The notes beneath the pieces are model-generated. The model had not been told where the DNA came from, searched no databases, and saw nothing but the letters and a program-made list of their open reading frames with translations. The translations under genes and the position numbers were made by a program. Positions 55,919 to 64,000 of a stretch of 64,000 bases of DNA are shown here, piece after piece; position 1 is the first letter of the stretch, and each line of letters starts with the position of its first letter. This DNA comes from Prevotella sp. UBA4217. GTDB taxonomy: Bacteria; Bacteroidota; Bacteroidia; Bacteroidales; Bacteroidaceae. The stretch covers positions 1 through 64,000 of the forward strand of contig DFTH01000002.1 in assembly GCA_002379425.1 (NCBI GenBank), written 5' to 3'.

Positions 55919-57007
55919 ATGGGAAAAGTAATTCTGACAGGTGACCGCCCCACCGGAAAACTTCACTTAGGGCATTATGTGGGTTCTTTGCGCCGTCGCG
56001 TGCAACTGCAAAATGAAGGCGACTATGACCGTATGTTTGTGTTTATGGCCGACGTACAGGCCCTCACTGATAATGCAGATAATCCTGAGAAGATTCGCCA
56101 GAATATCATTGAGGTGGCACTCGACTATCTTGCAGCCGGACTCGATCCTGAGAGGTGTATCCTATTCATCCAGAGTCAGATACCAGAGTTGGCAGAACTC
56201 ACGACCTACTTGATGAACCTTGTCAGTGTGAGCCGTGTGCAGCGCAATCCGACGGTGAAGACTGAGGTGAAGATGCGTGGTTTTGAAGGTGAGAGTATTC
56301 CACTCGGCTTCTTCTGCTATCCAGTCTCCCAGGCTGCTGATATCACGCTCTTCAAGGCCACGACGGTGCCTGCCGGTGAGGATCAGGAACCGATGCTCGA
56401 GGTGACGCGTGAACTCGTGCGCCGCTTCAACCAGACATACGCTGAGGTGCTGGTCGAGCCGAATATCATGCTGCCAGAGAATCTAACAGCCCGTCGCCTG
56501 CCTGGTACGGATGGTAAGGAGAAAATGTCGAAGTCGCTGGGTAATTGCATCTATCTTTCCGACTCGGCCGACGAAGTATGGCAAAAAGTGCGCTCGATGT
56601 ACACAGATCCTGAGCATGTCAACCTCAACGATCCGGGTCATGTGGAGGGCAATGCCGTGTTCACCTATCTTGATGCTTTCTCCACGGACGATGACTTCGC
56701 TGAGTTCCTGCCCGACTATCAGAACCTTGACGAACTGAAGGCCCACTATCAGCGGGGCGGTCTGGGTGACATGAAGTGCAAGAAGTTCCTGAATCAGGTG
56801 CTCAACAAGTTCCTGGAGCCCATGCGCCAGCGCCGTGCAGAGTTCGAGAAGGATATCCCTGAGATTTATAACATCTTGAAGAAAGGTACGGAACAGGCCC
56901 GTGAGGTGGGAGCGCAGACGATGGACGAGGTGCGCAAGGCCATGCAGATTGACTACTTCAACGATGCCGAGTTGATCCGTCAGCAGGCAGAACGCTTTGC
57001 CAAATAG
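55919..57007 (+). CDS. trpS: Tryptophanyl-tRNA synthetase
   Basis: A class I aminoacyl-tRNA synthetase that charges tRNA-Trp. The 362-residue protein has the HIGH-type motif [14 protein letters not shown] (about 10-23; HLGH) and the KMSKS motif [11 protein letters not shown] (about 200-210), with the Trp-binding region [19 protein letters not shown] between them. Length is slightly above the 330-residue average, as in other Bacteroidetes. The gene is monocistronic, with its own promoter. Downstream is the palindromic element at 57052, not another gene. Confidence 0.95.
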   Translation: MGKVILTGDRPTGKLHLGHYVGSLRRRVQLQNEGDYDRMFVFMADVQALTDNADNPEKIRQNIIEVALDYLAAGLDPERCILFIQSQIPELAELTTYLMNLVSVSRVQRNPTVKTEVKMRGFEGESIPLGFFCYPVSQAADITLFKATTVPAGEDQEPMLEVTRELVRRFNQTYAEVLVEPNIMLPENLTARRLPGTDGKEKMSKSLGNCIYLSDSADEVWQKVRSMYTDPEHVNLNDPGHVEGNAVFTYLDAFSTDDDFAEFLPDYQNLDELKAHYQRGGLGDMKCKKFLNQVLNKFLEPMRQRRAEFEKDIPEIYNILKKGTEQAREVGAQTMDEVRKAMQIDYFNDAELIRQQAERFAK

Positions 57008-57051
57008 GGTAAAATGCTGTCTGGCCCATATACATGTCATGAATATCCCAC

Positions 57052-57350
57052 TTATCTTGCACTTGTATTGATATTCAGCAGGTTACGGTGTTTATCCTGC
57101 ACTGTATCCTGCACTGTATCCGCGCCTTAACCTGCACTTACAGCATACGGTGTGTTCCAAGATTTGTTCCAGGCTTTGGTACAGTGTGTTTCAAGCCTTG
57201 GTACACACTGTACCAAACTTTGGGACGATTTTTGGTACAATCAGTCGATCAAGGGGGCAGGGGTGCAGGATAGAGTGCAGGATGCAGTGCAGGATAGAGT
57301 GCAGGATAAGATGCCTAACCAGTTGATTTTCAGGCCAAGTGCAGGATAGG
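57052..57350. repeat. Palindromic element with 12-bp iteron-like repeats (element B)
   Basis: The 558-bp gap between trpS and the GH26 gene holds no credible gene but carries an inverted-repeat element. The left arm has one outer TTATCTTGCACTTG (57052-57065) and tandem 12-bp TATCCTGCACTG units at 57093-57116. The right arm has four GTGCAGGATnnn units (57263, 57275, 57287, 57299) and one outer GTGCAGGATA (57339-57348). The core is a perfect 15-bp stem TTTGGTACAGTGTGT (57175-57189) with its complement at 57203-57217. The sequence TTCCAAGATTTGTTCCAGG at 57155 and onward resembles TTCCAAAATGTCCCAGGGC in element A (8599 and onward). The rest of the gap (57361-57498) is AT-rich and appears empty. 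Confidence 0.82.
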
Positions 57351-57498
57351 CAGTTAGCCTGGACGGAAATATTGGACAGATATTTATATTTATTTTAACC
57401 ATTGCTCGTCACTGATATTATTTTGCTCAATATAGCAACAATATCGCATTGCTGTAAAAAGTTGGGCGATGGGGTGGCGTTATTTCCAATTTTTTTGC

Positions 57499-57506
57499 TA
57501 TCTTTG
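57499..57506 (+). promoter_or_regulatory. Predicted -7 box for the GH26 gene
   Basis: TATCTTTG matches TAnnTTTG, 59 bp before the ATG at 57566. It lies about 150 bp downstream of element B. Confidence 0.58.
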
Positions 57507-57565
57507 CAGACGTAAATATTGAGGAAACCTCTTGTAACTATTAATTAACTACATTATTAAGATTT

Positions 57566-59158
57566 ATGAAACGATTTTTGTTTTTTCTTGCCGTGTCTGT
57601 ATTTGGCTTAGGTTCTGCCTTGGCCCAGGACGGCACAAAACTGGAGGCAGAAGATGCCATCTATGAGAATTGTGAACTTGTTGAGGGAGATCAGTATTCT
57701 GGTGGTAAGGCCCTCGCTATGAAGGAGAGTAACGGAAAGATTTCCTTTAATTACACGGCTGCAGAAGGTGGTAAATTAACCGTCTATGTCGGTTATGATG
57801 GACAGTGGGGAGACAAGACCGTTAACATCACTGTCAATGGTAGTACCGGTACTTTCCAGACACCGGTAGCGGGAGTCGGCGAAATTGAAGCCGGTGCCTT
57901 TATCATGAATGAAGGGGAAAACACTATCGAGATTACTCCAAGTTGGACGTGGTACTTGATTGACTATATTCGTATAGCCAGTGCCGCAGAGAGCAGCATT
58001 GCATTTGACATCGCTGCATCGCCTGTCGATGCCAATGCCTCAGAAGCAGCCAAGAAGGTATATACCTTCCTCTACGACAATTTCGGTAAGAAGACCATCT
58101 CGGGTATCATGACAGGCGATTTGGGCAATGCAAATGGCGATGTCACCTTACAGAGTGATGTGAAGACCGTCTATGAGGTTTCTGGCAAGTATCCTGCTCT
58201 GGTAGGCTTCGACTTCCTGTTTGCTACGGGCCGTACGGAAGATGAGGGCTGGTGTAAGGAATATACTAATAATAGTTTGGCACTGGCCAAAGACTTGTAT
58301 CGTCGTGGCGGTCTGCCCGCCTTTACATGGCACTGGCATGATCCCAGTCGCGCTACTGACGACTTCTATTCAGACAAGAACACTGTGAAGATTGCCGATG
58401 CCCTGAACGCTGACGGCAGTTGGAATACAGAGTCGGAACTCTATCAGTATCTGGTGAAGGATATCCATACCATCGCCGACTATTTCCTCCAGTTGCAGGA
58501 GGCTGGCGTCGCCTGTCTCTTCCGTCCGCTCCATGAGGCCAGTGGTGGCTGGTTCTGGTGGGGGCGCGACAAGGATGCTGCAGCCTGTGTCAAACTCTAT
58601 CAACTGGTCTTCGACGAGATGGTCAGCGTAAAGGGTGTGCATAATGTCATTTGGGTATGGAACGCTGGCGAGAACGATGCTGACTGGAATCCTGGCGATG
58701 CCTACTATGATATTGTCTCTGCCGATATCTACAATGCTGAGTTCGACTACTCCAGCAACTATTCTACGTTTGACAAGTTGAAGTCGCTTACAGGCGGCAA
58801 GAAGATCATCGCCCTCTCTGAGAACGGTCCTATCCCCGATATCGACAAGGAGGTCGAGGAAGAGGCCGTCTGGTCGTGGTGGATGCCTTGGTATCAGTCT
58901 TGGGGTCAGAAAGAAGAAGATATGTTTATCAATAAGACCAGTGCCGAGGAGTGGACGAAGTGCATGGGCGACGAGCGCGTGATTACCCTCGAAGACCTGT
59001 CGGAAGGGTGGGGCACCTACATTGAGACAGGTATCCAGTCGCTGAAGGCTGTTGAGCCCGCATCTCAGAGCATCTACGACTTGCAGGGCCGTCGTCTCAC
59101 AACGGCACCCGCCAAGGGACTTTACATCAAGGACGGAAAGAAATTCGTTGTCAAATAA
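57566..59158 (+). CDS. Exported CBM35-GH26 glycoside hydrolase (probable beta-mannanase)
   Basis: A 530-residue secreted enzyme. A signal peptide (ending SALAQ) is followed by a CBM35-like module (about 24-140; KLEAEDAIYEN, EGENTIEITPSWTWYLIDYI) and a GH26 catalytic domain (about 160-485). The acid/base Glu is in FRPLHEASGGWFWWG (Glu about 324) and the nucleophile in IIALSENGPIP (Glu about 419), both as in GH26 beta-mannanases. WHWHDPSR at about 255-262 is also family-typical. The C-terminus (IYDLQGRRLTTAPAKG, then LYIKDGKKFVVK) is the short sorting-tail type, which suggests surface delivery by type IX secretion. No SusC/SusD-like genes adjoin it, so it stands outside an obvious polysaccharide utilisation locus. 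Confidence 0.88.
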   Translation: MKRFLFFLAVSVFGLGSALAQDGTKLEAEDAIYENCELVEGDQYSGGKALAMKESNGKISFNYTAAEGGKLTVYVGYDGQWGDKTVNITVNGSTGTFQTPVAGVGEIEAGAFIMNEGENTIEITPSWTWYLIDYIRIASAAESSIAFDIAASPVDANASEAAKKVYTFLYDNFGKKTISGIMTGDLGNANGDVTLQSDVKTVYEVSGKYPALVGFDFLFATGRTEDEGWCKEYTNNSLALAKDLYRRGGLPAFTWHWHDPSRATDDFYSDKNTVKIADALNADGSWNTESELYQYLVKDIHTIADYFLQLQEAGVACLFRPLHEASGGWFWWGRDKDAAACVKLYQLVFDEMVSVKGVHNVIWVWNAGENDADWNPGDAYYDIVSADIYNAEFDYSSNYSTFDKLKSLTGGKKIIALSENGPIPDIDKEVEEEAVWSWWMPWYQSWGQKEEDMFINKTSAEEWTKCMGDERVITLEDLSEGWGTYIETGIQSLKAVEPASQSIYDLQGRRLTTAPAKGLYIKDGKKFVVK

Positions 59159-59177
59159 TAAAGTCAACTAGACAAAG

Positions 59178-59205
59178 TTAATCCCCGCCAATTAGCGGGG
59201 ATTAA
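59178..59205. terminator. Hairpin terminator between GH26 and trmD
   Basis: TTAATCCCCGC pairs perfectly with GCGGGGATTAA around a 6-base loop, between the convergent GH26 and trmD genes. AT-rich flanks on both sides suggest it works in both directions. Confidence 0.82.
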
Positions 59206-59880
59206 TTATTTCAAGAGGTCAGGCCGCAAGCGGCGGGTGCGTTCCATGGCCTGTTCGAGTTCCCAGTCGCGTATTTTCGCCTCGTTGCCGCTAAGCAGAA
59301 TGTCGGGCACCTTCCACCCCTTATAGTCGGCAGGACGGGTGTAGATGGGGGCAGCGAGGATATCGTCCTGAAAACAGTCGGAGAGGGCAGATTGCTCATC
59401 CCCGATGACACCTGGCACGACGCGCACGACGGCATCGGCAATCATCGCAGCCACCAGTTCTCCTCCTGTCAGCACGAAATCGCCAATGGATATTTCCCTG
59501 GTGATGAGATGGTCGCGGATGCGCTGGTCGATGCCCTTGTAGTGACCGGCGAGGATAATGAGATTGCCCATGAGTGATAGTTCGTTGGCGAGATGCTGGT
59601 CGAAACGCTCTCCATCGGGTGAAGTGAAGATCACCTCATCATAGTCACGCTCGGCCTTGAGGGCAGAGATGCAACGGTCAATGGGCTCGCACTGCATCAC
59701 CATGCCAGCCGAACCACCGTATGGGTAGTCATCCACGCGTCGCCATTTGTCGAGTGTGTAGTCACGCAAGTTGTGAAGGTGGATTTCTGCAAGTCCTTTC
59801 TTTTCAGCCCGTGCGAGGATGCTCTCATGGACGAAGCCTTCGATCATCTCGGGCAAGACAGTGATAATATCTATTCTCAT
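59206..59880 (-). CDS. trmD: tRNA (guanine37-N1)-methyltransferase
   Basis: An essential SPOUT methyltransferase that makes m1G37 in tRNAs. The 224-residue protein starts [12 protein letters not shown] and contains the [13 protein letters not shown] strand, the knot segment [15 protein letters not shown] (about 109-123) and [20 protein letters not shown] with the SAM-binding loop. A C-terminal helical domain follows, ending RLRPDLLK. Length matches the family. It is the last gene of a minus-strand run after the WG-repeat-like gene (13-bp gap), an unusual neighbourhood for trmD, which in many bacteria sits with rpsP/rimM/rplS. Confidence 0.94.
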   Translation of the reverse strand: MRIDIITVLPEMIEGFVHESILARAEKKGLAEIHLHNLRDYTLDKWRRVDDYPYGGSAGMVMQCEPIDRCISALKAERDYDEVIFTSPDGERFDQHLANELSLMGNLIILAGHYKGIDQRIRDHLITREISIGDFVLTGGELVAAMIADAVVRVVPGVIGDEQSALSDCFQDDILAAPIYTRPADYKGWKVPDILLSGNEAKIRDWELEQAMERTRRLRPDLLK

Positions 59881-59893
59881 CTGGGTTTTGCCA

Positions 59894-61681
59894 TTAATTA
59901 GGTATGAGCAGAATTCTCTTCTCTTCTTTCTTTGGAGCGGCTTTGGGCTTGCTCTTGCGCTTTACCTTACCTTGTGACTGGACTGATCCTTCATCTGTGT
60001 CGGAATTCCCCTTACCTTGCGCTTTCTTCTTGTTTGCCGTACTATTCCTGACTGATATAGCAAACGGATAACTGATGGTGGGGCATCCGTCTTCTGTAAT
60101 ATCTACACTGAATTTGACTTCATCTCCTTTCCAGTCATACAGTCGTGCAGAGTACATCTCTTCAGTGACCTTGCTGATTGTACAGATAGTAGAGTCGGCA
60201 ACATCAATGGTAACGTCACGGAAATAGTAAGTCCTGTCGTGTGTCCCTGTATTCCTTACAAGGATTTCTGCCGTCAGTACAGAACCGTTGATTTGGTGGG
60301 ACAGCATCTGAACGGTGTAGTTATTAATATACCATGTATTATACGTGATGACAGATGGGGTAAACTTCAGCCCATCATAGTTGATAGCAAACTTGGAATA
60401 GGAGGGGGTCCTCTCCAATCCGATTTCGTCTGGAATGTTGAGCGTGCAGTCATAACTCAATACGGCTGTCTCCACGTTCACGTTCTCCTTCCTGGTATCG
60501 ATGTTGATCAAACAATTATCATCTTGGCTCGACAGACTCATAAGGGAGAGTGTCATATAGGGCGGGCAGACCACTTTGATATCTGTATTGATGGTCTTAT
60601 GCTCAAAACCGATGTCGAGATTGTTGTTCATGATAAACCGACAACTGGATCTGGGATCGACGGTAATGAGCCCGTATTTTCCGTTCTGCTTGACGATGGC
60701 ATCATGATTCCACGTTAGCGGAACAGCCTCAAACTGTGCGGGCAGGATCTCTTGTCCATTGTAAGAAAGCCCCAAAAGTGATCTCTCATTATAGGCAATA
60801 GGCTTCAGGTCACTCTGTGGCTCAAAGGGCTTCTCCTGAGGGATAGTGACCCTCCTTGGCAGTTGTCCTGTATAGGTGATGCTCGACAGCCTCATCAGTG
60901 AATCGAAGGTCATGACACCTTGTTTGAACCTGATGACATATTCATTCCCGTTTTTGATGACATTGACAGGGCGCTCTGCCGCTATCACCCTTGATTTCTT
61001 GTTTGTAGGATCATTGTCGGTAGCCAATGGCGTGAGCATATTGGTTTTGAAATCATATTCATAGAAGCGCTTCTTTAGCACGATGATGCACTTCCCATAA
61101 CTGGAGGATGAGATGAAATCAATATCCTCTGTATCGTATTCGCCCAGACTGAGGTTGGCAAAGACGCCTGTCTTGGACGACAGGATGTTGTAACTGTAGG
61201 AGCCGTCAAGAATGTGTTTGTCGGACTTGGGAATCTTGACCCATGCATAGCCTTCACAGAAGGGGGCAGCGTATGTAAAGGGGCCAACCTTCACACCGTC
61301 ACTAACACGTATATAATAGTAGCCCGTGTTATTATGAACAGAAAGATATCCATCGGAGAAGCCTTGGTCACCTACGACCTGATACTGCCCGGCGGAGAGA
61401 TCCTGAACGACGCCGTTGTCACTGACATAGCCCACAAACTTATTATTGTTGTAAAGCAGTCCCTGATGCGACTTGAAAGGAGAAATACTGTCATATTTGA
61501 GTGGCACGACTTCTTTCTCTTCTGCATTGAGCATACCAAATTGATGGTTTTGCGAGACGACATAGTAACCGTTGCCCAATATGGAAATCTTATCGTATGT
61601 AGGATGGAGTATCCATCTTGGTACCTGGGCAAAATTGGCTATAGTAAAAGATATGAATACGAATAGGAGAAGTTTTCTCAT
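59894..61681 (-). CDS. Exported WG-repeat-like protein
   Basis: A 595-residue protein with a signal peptide ([19 protein letters not shown]). Degenerate WG-type repeats follow: [20 protein letters not shown] (about 48-67), [32 protein letters not shown] and, later, [11 protein letters not shown] second beta-rich part (about 380-545) includes an Ig-like segment ([20 protein letters not shown]). The C-terminal 50 residues are highly basic and low in complexity ([23 protein letters not shown]). Its start overlaps the kinase gene's stop by 4 bp, so the two are coupled and may act together. Binding to envelope ligands or to the kinase's outer domain is a guess. Confidence 0.65.
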   Translation of the reverse strand: MRKLLLFVFISFTIANFAQVPRWILHPTYDKISILGNGYYVVSQNHQFGMLNAEEKEVVPLKYDSISPFKSHQGLLYNNNKFVGYVSDNGVVQDLSAGQYQVVGDQGFSDGYLSVHNNTGYYYIRVSDGVKVGPFTYAAPFCEGYAWVKIPKSDKHILDGSYSYNILSSKTGVFANLSLGEYDTEDIDFISSSSYGKCIIVLKKRFYEYDFKTNMLTPLATDNDPTNKKSRVIAAERPVNVIKNGNEYVIRFKQGVMTFDSLMRLSSITYTGQLPRRVTIPQEKPFEPQSDLKPIAYNERSLLGLSYNGQEILPAQFEAVPLTWNHDAIVKQNGKYGLITVDPRSSCRFIMNNNLDIGFEHKTINTDIKVVCPPYMTLSLMSLSSQDDNCLINIDTRKENVNVETAVLSYDCTLNIPDEIGLERTPSYSKFAINYDGLKFTPSVITYNTWYINNYTVQMLSHQINGSVLTAEILVRNTGTHDRTYYFRDVTIDVADSTICTISKVTEEMYSARLYDWKGDEVKFSVDITEDGCPTISYPFAISVRNSTANKKKAQGKGNSDTDEGSVQSQGKVKRKSKPKAAPKKEEKRILLIPN

Positions 61682-63213
61682 TGTAACTGTTTTAATTGTG
61701 TTATGGTGTTATCGATTTTATTCTTGAACACAAAGTCCTGACTGTCCTCAGCCTCTTTTCCTGCACGGATCAGCATCTGCCTGGCTTTCTCAAAATCCCG
61801 TTTGACGACAATCTCATTGATATAGTAGAACGAGAGCCAGTAAAGGGTCTTGTAATCTGTAGAATCGGAGGTGCTGATAGCCTTTTCCAACCATATTACG
61901 GCTTGTTTATTGAGTTCAGATGAGATGGGCAGGCCGGCTTCGTTGATTTTCCATCCTAACAGGCGCTTACGGCGGTCGGCTTCCGTATCACTTGGAATCC
62001 AGGCATACGTATAGGCCACTTCGTGGATGGCCTCCTTGTTCCCTTTGTCGGCCAGGGCCGTCATACGGATGAGGGCGCTCTTGATACTATCAGGACTTTC
62101 TTGTTTGAAAAGTGCTATACAGTTTTCGTACTCGACAGTCTCTGCCACCTTCAGGAGAGAATCTGTGTCCGGGATGACTGTAGAAGATGCCTCTGGTGCT
62201 TGGTCGTCGTTAGAAGACCCGCCAGACAGGAGGATGATGCCTCCGATCACTATTACTGCCGCTATACCTGCCAGAATGGCATAAAGACGTTTCTTAGAGT
62301 CTGAACCCGGTAAGGAAATGGTGTCTTTGTATTCTTCAGGTATCTGCATCGTCGTTGGCTTAGCCTCTGGCTCAGGGTTGACTTTGGGTACTGCGAATCG
62401 CAGTTCTGGATGACGTAGGGCCCGATTAGCAATCTCCTCAAGTTGTTCTGCTGTAGGGCGTTGCCATGGTTCTTCTTGCAGACAGTCTTCCAGGGTCTTT
62501 TTCATGAGTGGAGAGAAGTCGCCAGGAACCTCAGGAACTTCTGCTCCTTTCTTCTGAAGAAGTCCGCCATCATTGCCGAAAGGCAGGACTCCAGACAGCA
62601 TCTCAAACGCGGTCGATCCCAGAGAATAGATGTCGTTGGCCATGATTGGCAGATTATTGCGTGAGAATCTCTCTGGTGCCATATATGAAATAGTGCCTGC
62701 TGAAAACAAGGCAATATCCTGATTGGAGGCTCTGCTAAGCGATGCCTTGACCTGGGTACTGACACCAAAGTCTGTCAGCATATACTCACCATTGTCACCT
62801 AACAGGATGTTAGCGGGTTTGATGTCCTGGTGAAGAATAGGAGGATTCATGGCATGAAGGTATGATAGGGCACTGGCACAGTCACGCAGGAGTTTCCATG
62901 TTTCTTCTTCTGTCATCTTACCAATCATCTTGCCGATATTACCCTTCTCACAGTAAGGCAAGATGAGATATGGCCTATTGCCACTCGTGGCATAAAACAG
63001 TGGTCGAAGCAGATTCTTGTGATTGGCATTGACCATTAACGCAAACTCGTGAGTCAGCATTTCATCACCATCTTCCCCATTACCGGTAGTCGGATTGTAT
63101 ATCTTCAGGGCCAGTGTTACATTTGTCTGGTTGTCTCGTACCTTCCATACCTCAGAGAAGGCACCTTGGCCTAACAATTGTTCTTTTTCGTATCTTCCGT
63201 CAAAGATGTCCAT
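61678..63213 (-). CDS. Membrane-bound serine/threonine protein kinase
   Basis: A 511-residue Hanks-type kinase. Cytosolic kinase domain (about 7-270): Gly-rich loop GQGAFSEVWKV (15-25), ATP Lys in LALKIY (about 37), catalytic loop HQDIKPANIL (128-137), DFG (148-150) and APE (179-181), so it should be active. One membrane helix is at about 309-331 (LYAILAGIAAVIVIGGIILL). The extracytoplasmic part (about 335-511) is helical and Sel1/TPR-like (LIRMTALADKGNKEAIHEVA, LYWLSFYYIN). PASTA repeats are absent. It is co-transcribed with an upstream beta-barrel gene (22-bp gap) and overlaps the downstream WG-repeat-like gene by 4 bp. An envelope-sensing role is inferred. Confidence 0.85.
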   Translation of the reverse strand: MDIFDGRYEKEQLLGQGAFSEVWKVRDNQTNVTLALKIYNPTTGNGEDGDEMLTHEFALMVNANHKNLLRPLFYATSGNRPYLILPYCEKGNIGKMIGKMTEEETWKLLRDCASALSYLHAMNPPILHQDIKPANILLGDNGEYMLTDFGVSTQVKASLSRASNQDIALFSAGTISYMAPERFSRNNLPIMANDIYSLGSTAFEMLSGVLPFGNDGGLLQKKGAEVPEVPGDFSPLMKKTLEDCLQEEPWQRPTAEQLEEIANRALRHPELRFAVPKVNPEPEAKPTTMQIPEEYKDTISLPGSDSKKRLYAILAGIAAVIVIGGIILLSGGSSNDDQAPEASSTVIPDTDSLLKVAETVEYENCIALFKQESPDSIKSALIRMTALADKGNKEAIHEVAYTYAWIPSDTEADRRKRLLGWKINEAGLPISSELNKQAVIWLEKAISTSDSTDYKTLYWLSFYYINEIVVKRDFEKARQMLIRAGKEAEDSQDFVFKNKIDNTITQLKQLQ

Positions 63214-63235
63214 TTTTTGATTTTCTATTTATACC

Positions 63236-63961
63236 TTAGAAACAATACGCAAGTGAGAAGGCAAAACCTTGAAATCTCTCTTTTTCCTCTTTTCTGGTTT
63301 GATTGTCATAATATTTGCAGAACGGCGTCAAGTCTGCTTTCCATGCGGCTCCTATAGAGAAACAGTTACAGATAATCATCTTTAGCCCTGCCTGATAGCC
63401 GAACTGGAAACGGTTATAGTCATCGTCGTAGGTTCTTCCCCTATCAAAGAGACTCCAGGATTCAGAGTCACCGTTGGTATATTTGACTCGATCCTCACCA
63501 TAGATATTATATTTCACATGTACGCCAGCATAGGGGACGATTCCGAAATTCTCCGTAGGATTCCAACGGAATGCAAAGTTTACGGGAATCTTAGAAAATG
63601 CAATGGTCATGCTATATTTCTCTCCATCAGCGTATCTCTTCGAGTGCCAGGAACCGCTGGTCTCAAATCCTGCATCAATATAGACTGGACTATAACCTAA
63701 CTGGAAGTCATAACTGAAACCAATCGTTGCTGTGTTGAAATTCTTGCTATCTACGCCATTAGCAGTGGATGTGAGTTGAAGCGGAGAGTATTCCACATAG
63801 AAATTCCCCCAATCTTCTGAATACTCATAACTATAATTGGAGCGATAGTTAGTATTGTAGCCATCATACCTATAATAACCGTCTTCATCGTATTGTGCCT
63901 TTGCTGTACTACATACGATGGTTAGCATGGCTGTTGCTAAAATGAATTTTGTTTTTTTCAT
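63236..63961 (-). CDS. Outer-membrane beta-barrel protein
   Basis: A 241-residue exported protein with signal peptide MKKTKFILATAMLTIVCSTAKA. The mature chain starts with a Tyr-rich segment (QYDEDGYYRYDGYNTNYRSN) followed by alternating amphipathic strands (FGIVPYAGVHVKYNIYGEDR, FQFGYQAGLKMIICNCFSIG), and ends in Phe (GFAFSLAYCF), the classic outer-membrane insertion signal. It resembles the porin-family/OmpA-like 8-strand barrels of Bacteroidetes. It is the first visible gene of the kinase operon, with a 22-bp gap to the kinase. The promoter is probably at or beyond the right edge; the last 39 bases show nothing recognisable. Confidence 0.78.
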   Translation of the reverse strand: MKKTKFILATAMLTIVCSTAKAQYDEDGYYRYDGYNTNYRSNYSYEYSEDWGNFYVEYSPLQLTSTANGVDSKNFNTATIGFSYDFQLGYSPVYIDAGFETSGSWHSKRYADGEKYSMTIAFSKIPVNFAFRWNPTENFGIVPYAGVHVKYNIYGEDRVKYTNGDSESWSLFDRGRTYDDDYNRFQFGYQAGLKMIICNCFSIGAAWKADLTPFCKYYDNQTRKEEKERFQGFAFSLAYCF

Positions 63962-64000
63962 TGTCTGACAAGTATTAATTAGAATGCCTATGTGATGATC

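Noticed and set aside
57093..57348. Possible CRISPR-like array in element B
   Set aside because: The repeats are 12 bp, directly adjacent and in inverted arms; there are no spacers of uniform 30-40 bp and no cas genes.

Overview
The window looks like the chromosome of a Prevotella-type member of the Bacteroidales. The evidence is the gene families (DUF3575, FimB/Mfa2 anchor, lipoprotein fimbrillins, VirE_N/VapE primase-helicase, DUF4491, DUF5715), the recurring Bacteroidetes -7 box TAnnTTTG upstream of most transcription units, and surface proteins ending in a short C-terminal tail of the form LDGR(K/R)L...KG(I/L)YI..GKKVxIK. No rRNA, tRNA, CRISPR array or insertion sequence was recognised. 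Assignments rest on reading the sequence and translations; no database search was possible.

Layout. 1-3.5 kb: a minus-strand housekeeping run phoH-purC-menG-aroE-(purM-like, cut by the window edge). 3.6-6.2 kb: a DUF5715 periplasmic protein, a neutral zinc metallopeptidase, then rlmH and DUF4491 on the other strand. 6.3-8.4 kb: a VirE/VapE-type primase-helicase. 8.4-9.0 kb: a gene-free, nearly 400-bp imperfect palindrome carrying 11-bp iteron-like repeats.

9.0-42.4 kb: a very large surface-structure locus, all on the plus strand. It begins with a DUF3575 outer-membrane protein and a large lipoprotein fimbrillin. A toxin-antitoxin pair interrupts it. A FimB/Mfa2-type anchor, three more fimbrillins and two smaller fimbrillin-like lipoproteins follow. 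It ends with a giant protein of about 3,800 residues built of YGG(G/N) beta-solenoid-like repeats, two tandem paralogues sharing an N-terminal domain, and two further YGGG-repeat proteins. My reading is a type V pilus with several subunit variants, co-inherited with giant surface adhesins. All six fimbrillin-like lipoproteins carry a Thr-Arg pair at residues 57-64, consistent with Arg-specific proteolytic activation as in Porphyromonas FimA.

42.4-57.0 kb: housekeeping and metabolic genes (acyl-ACP thioesterase, a two-module esterase, ilvC with a structured-looking leader, a MaoC-like hydratase, a PurF-like protein without the N-terminal catalytic Cys, recQ/recJ, a C1 peptidase with a pepP-like aminopeptidase, a YjjU-like patatin, trpS). 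57.0-57.6 kb: a second gene-free palindromic element related in architecture and core sequence to the one at 8.5 kb. 57.6-59.2 kb: a CBM35-GH26 beta-mannanase-like enzyme. 59.2-64.0 kb: a minus-strand operon of an outer-membrane beta-barrel, a membrane Ser/Thr kinase, a WG-repeat-like exported protein and trmD.

The two most promising undescribed items are the paired palindromic iteron elements, one beside a primase-helicase gene, and the giant YGGG-solenoid protein with its internal array of diverged modules of about 50 residues next to the multi-subunit pilus operon.
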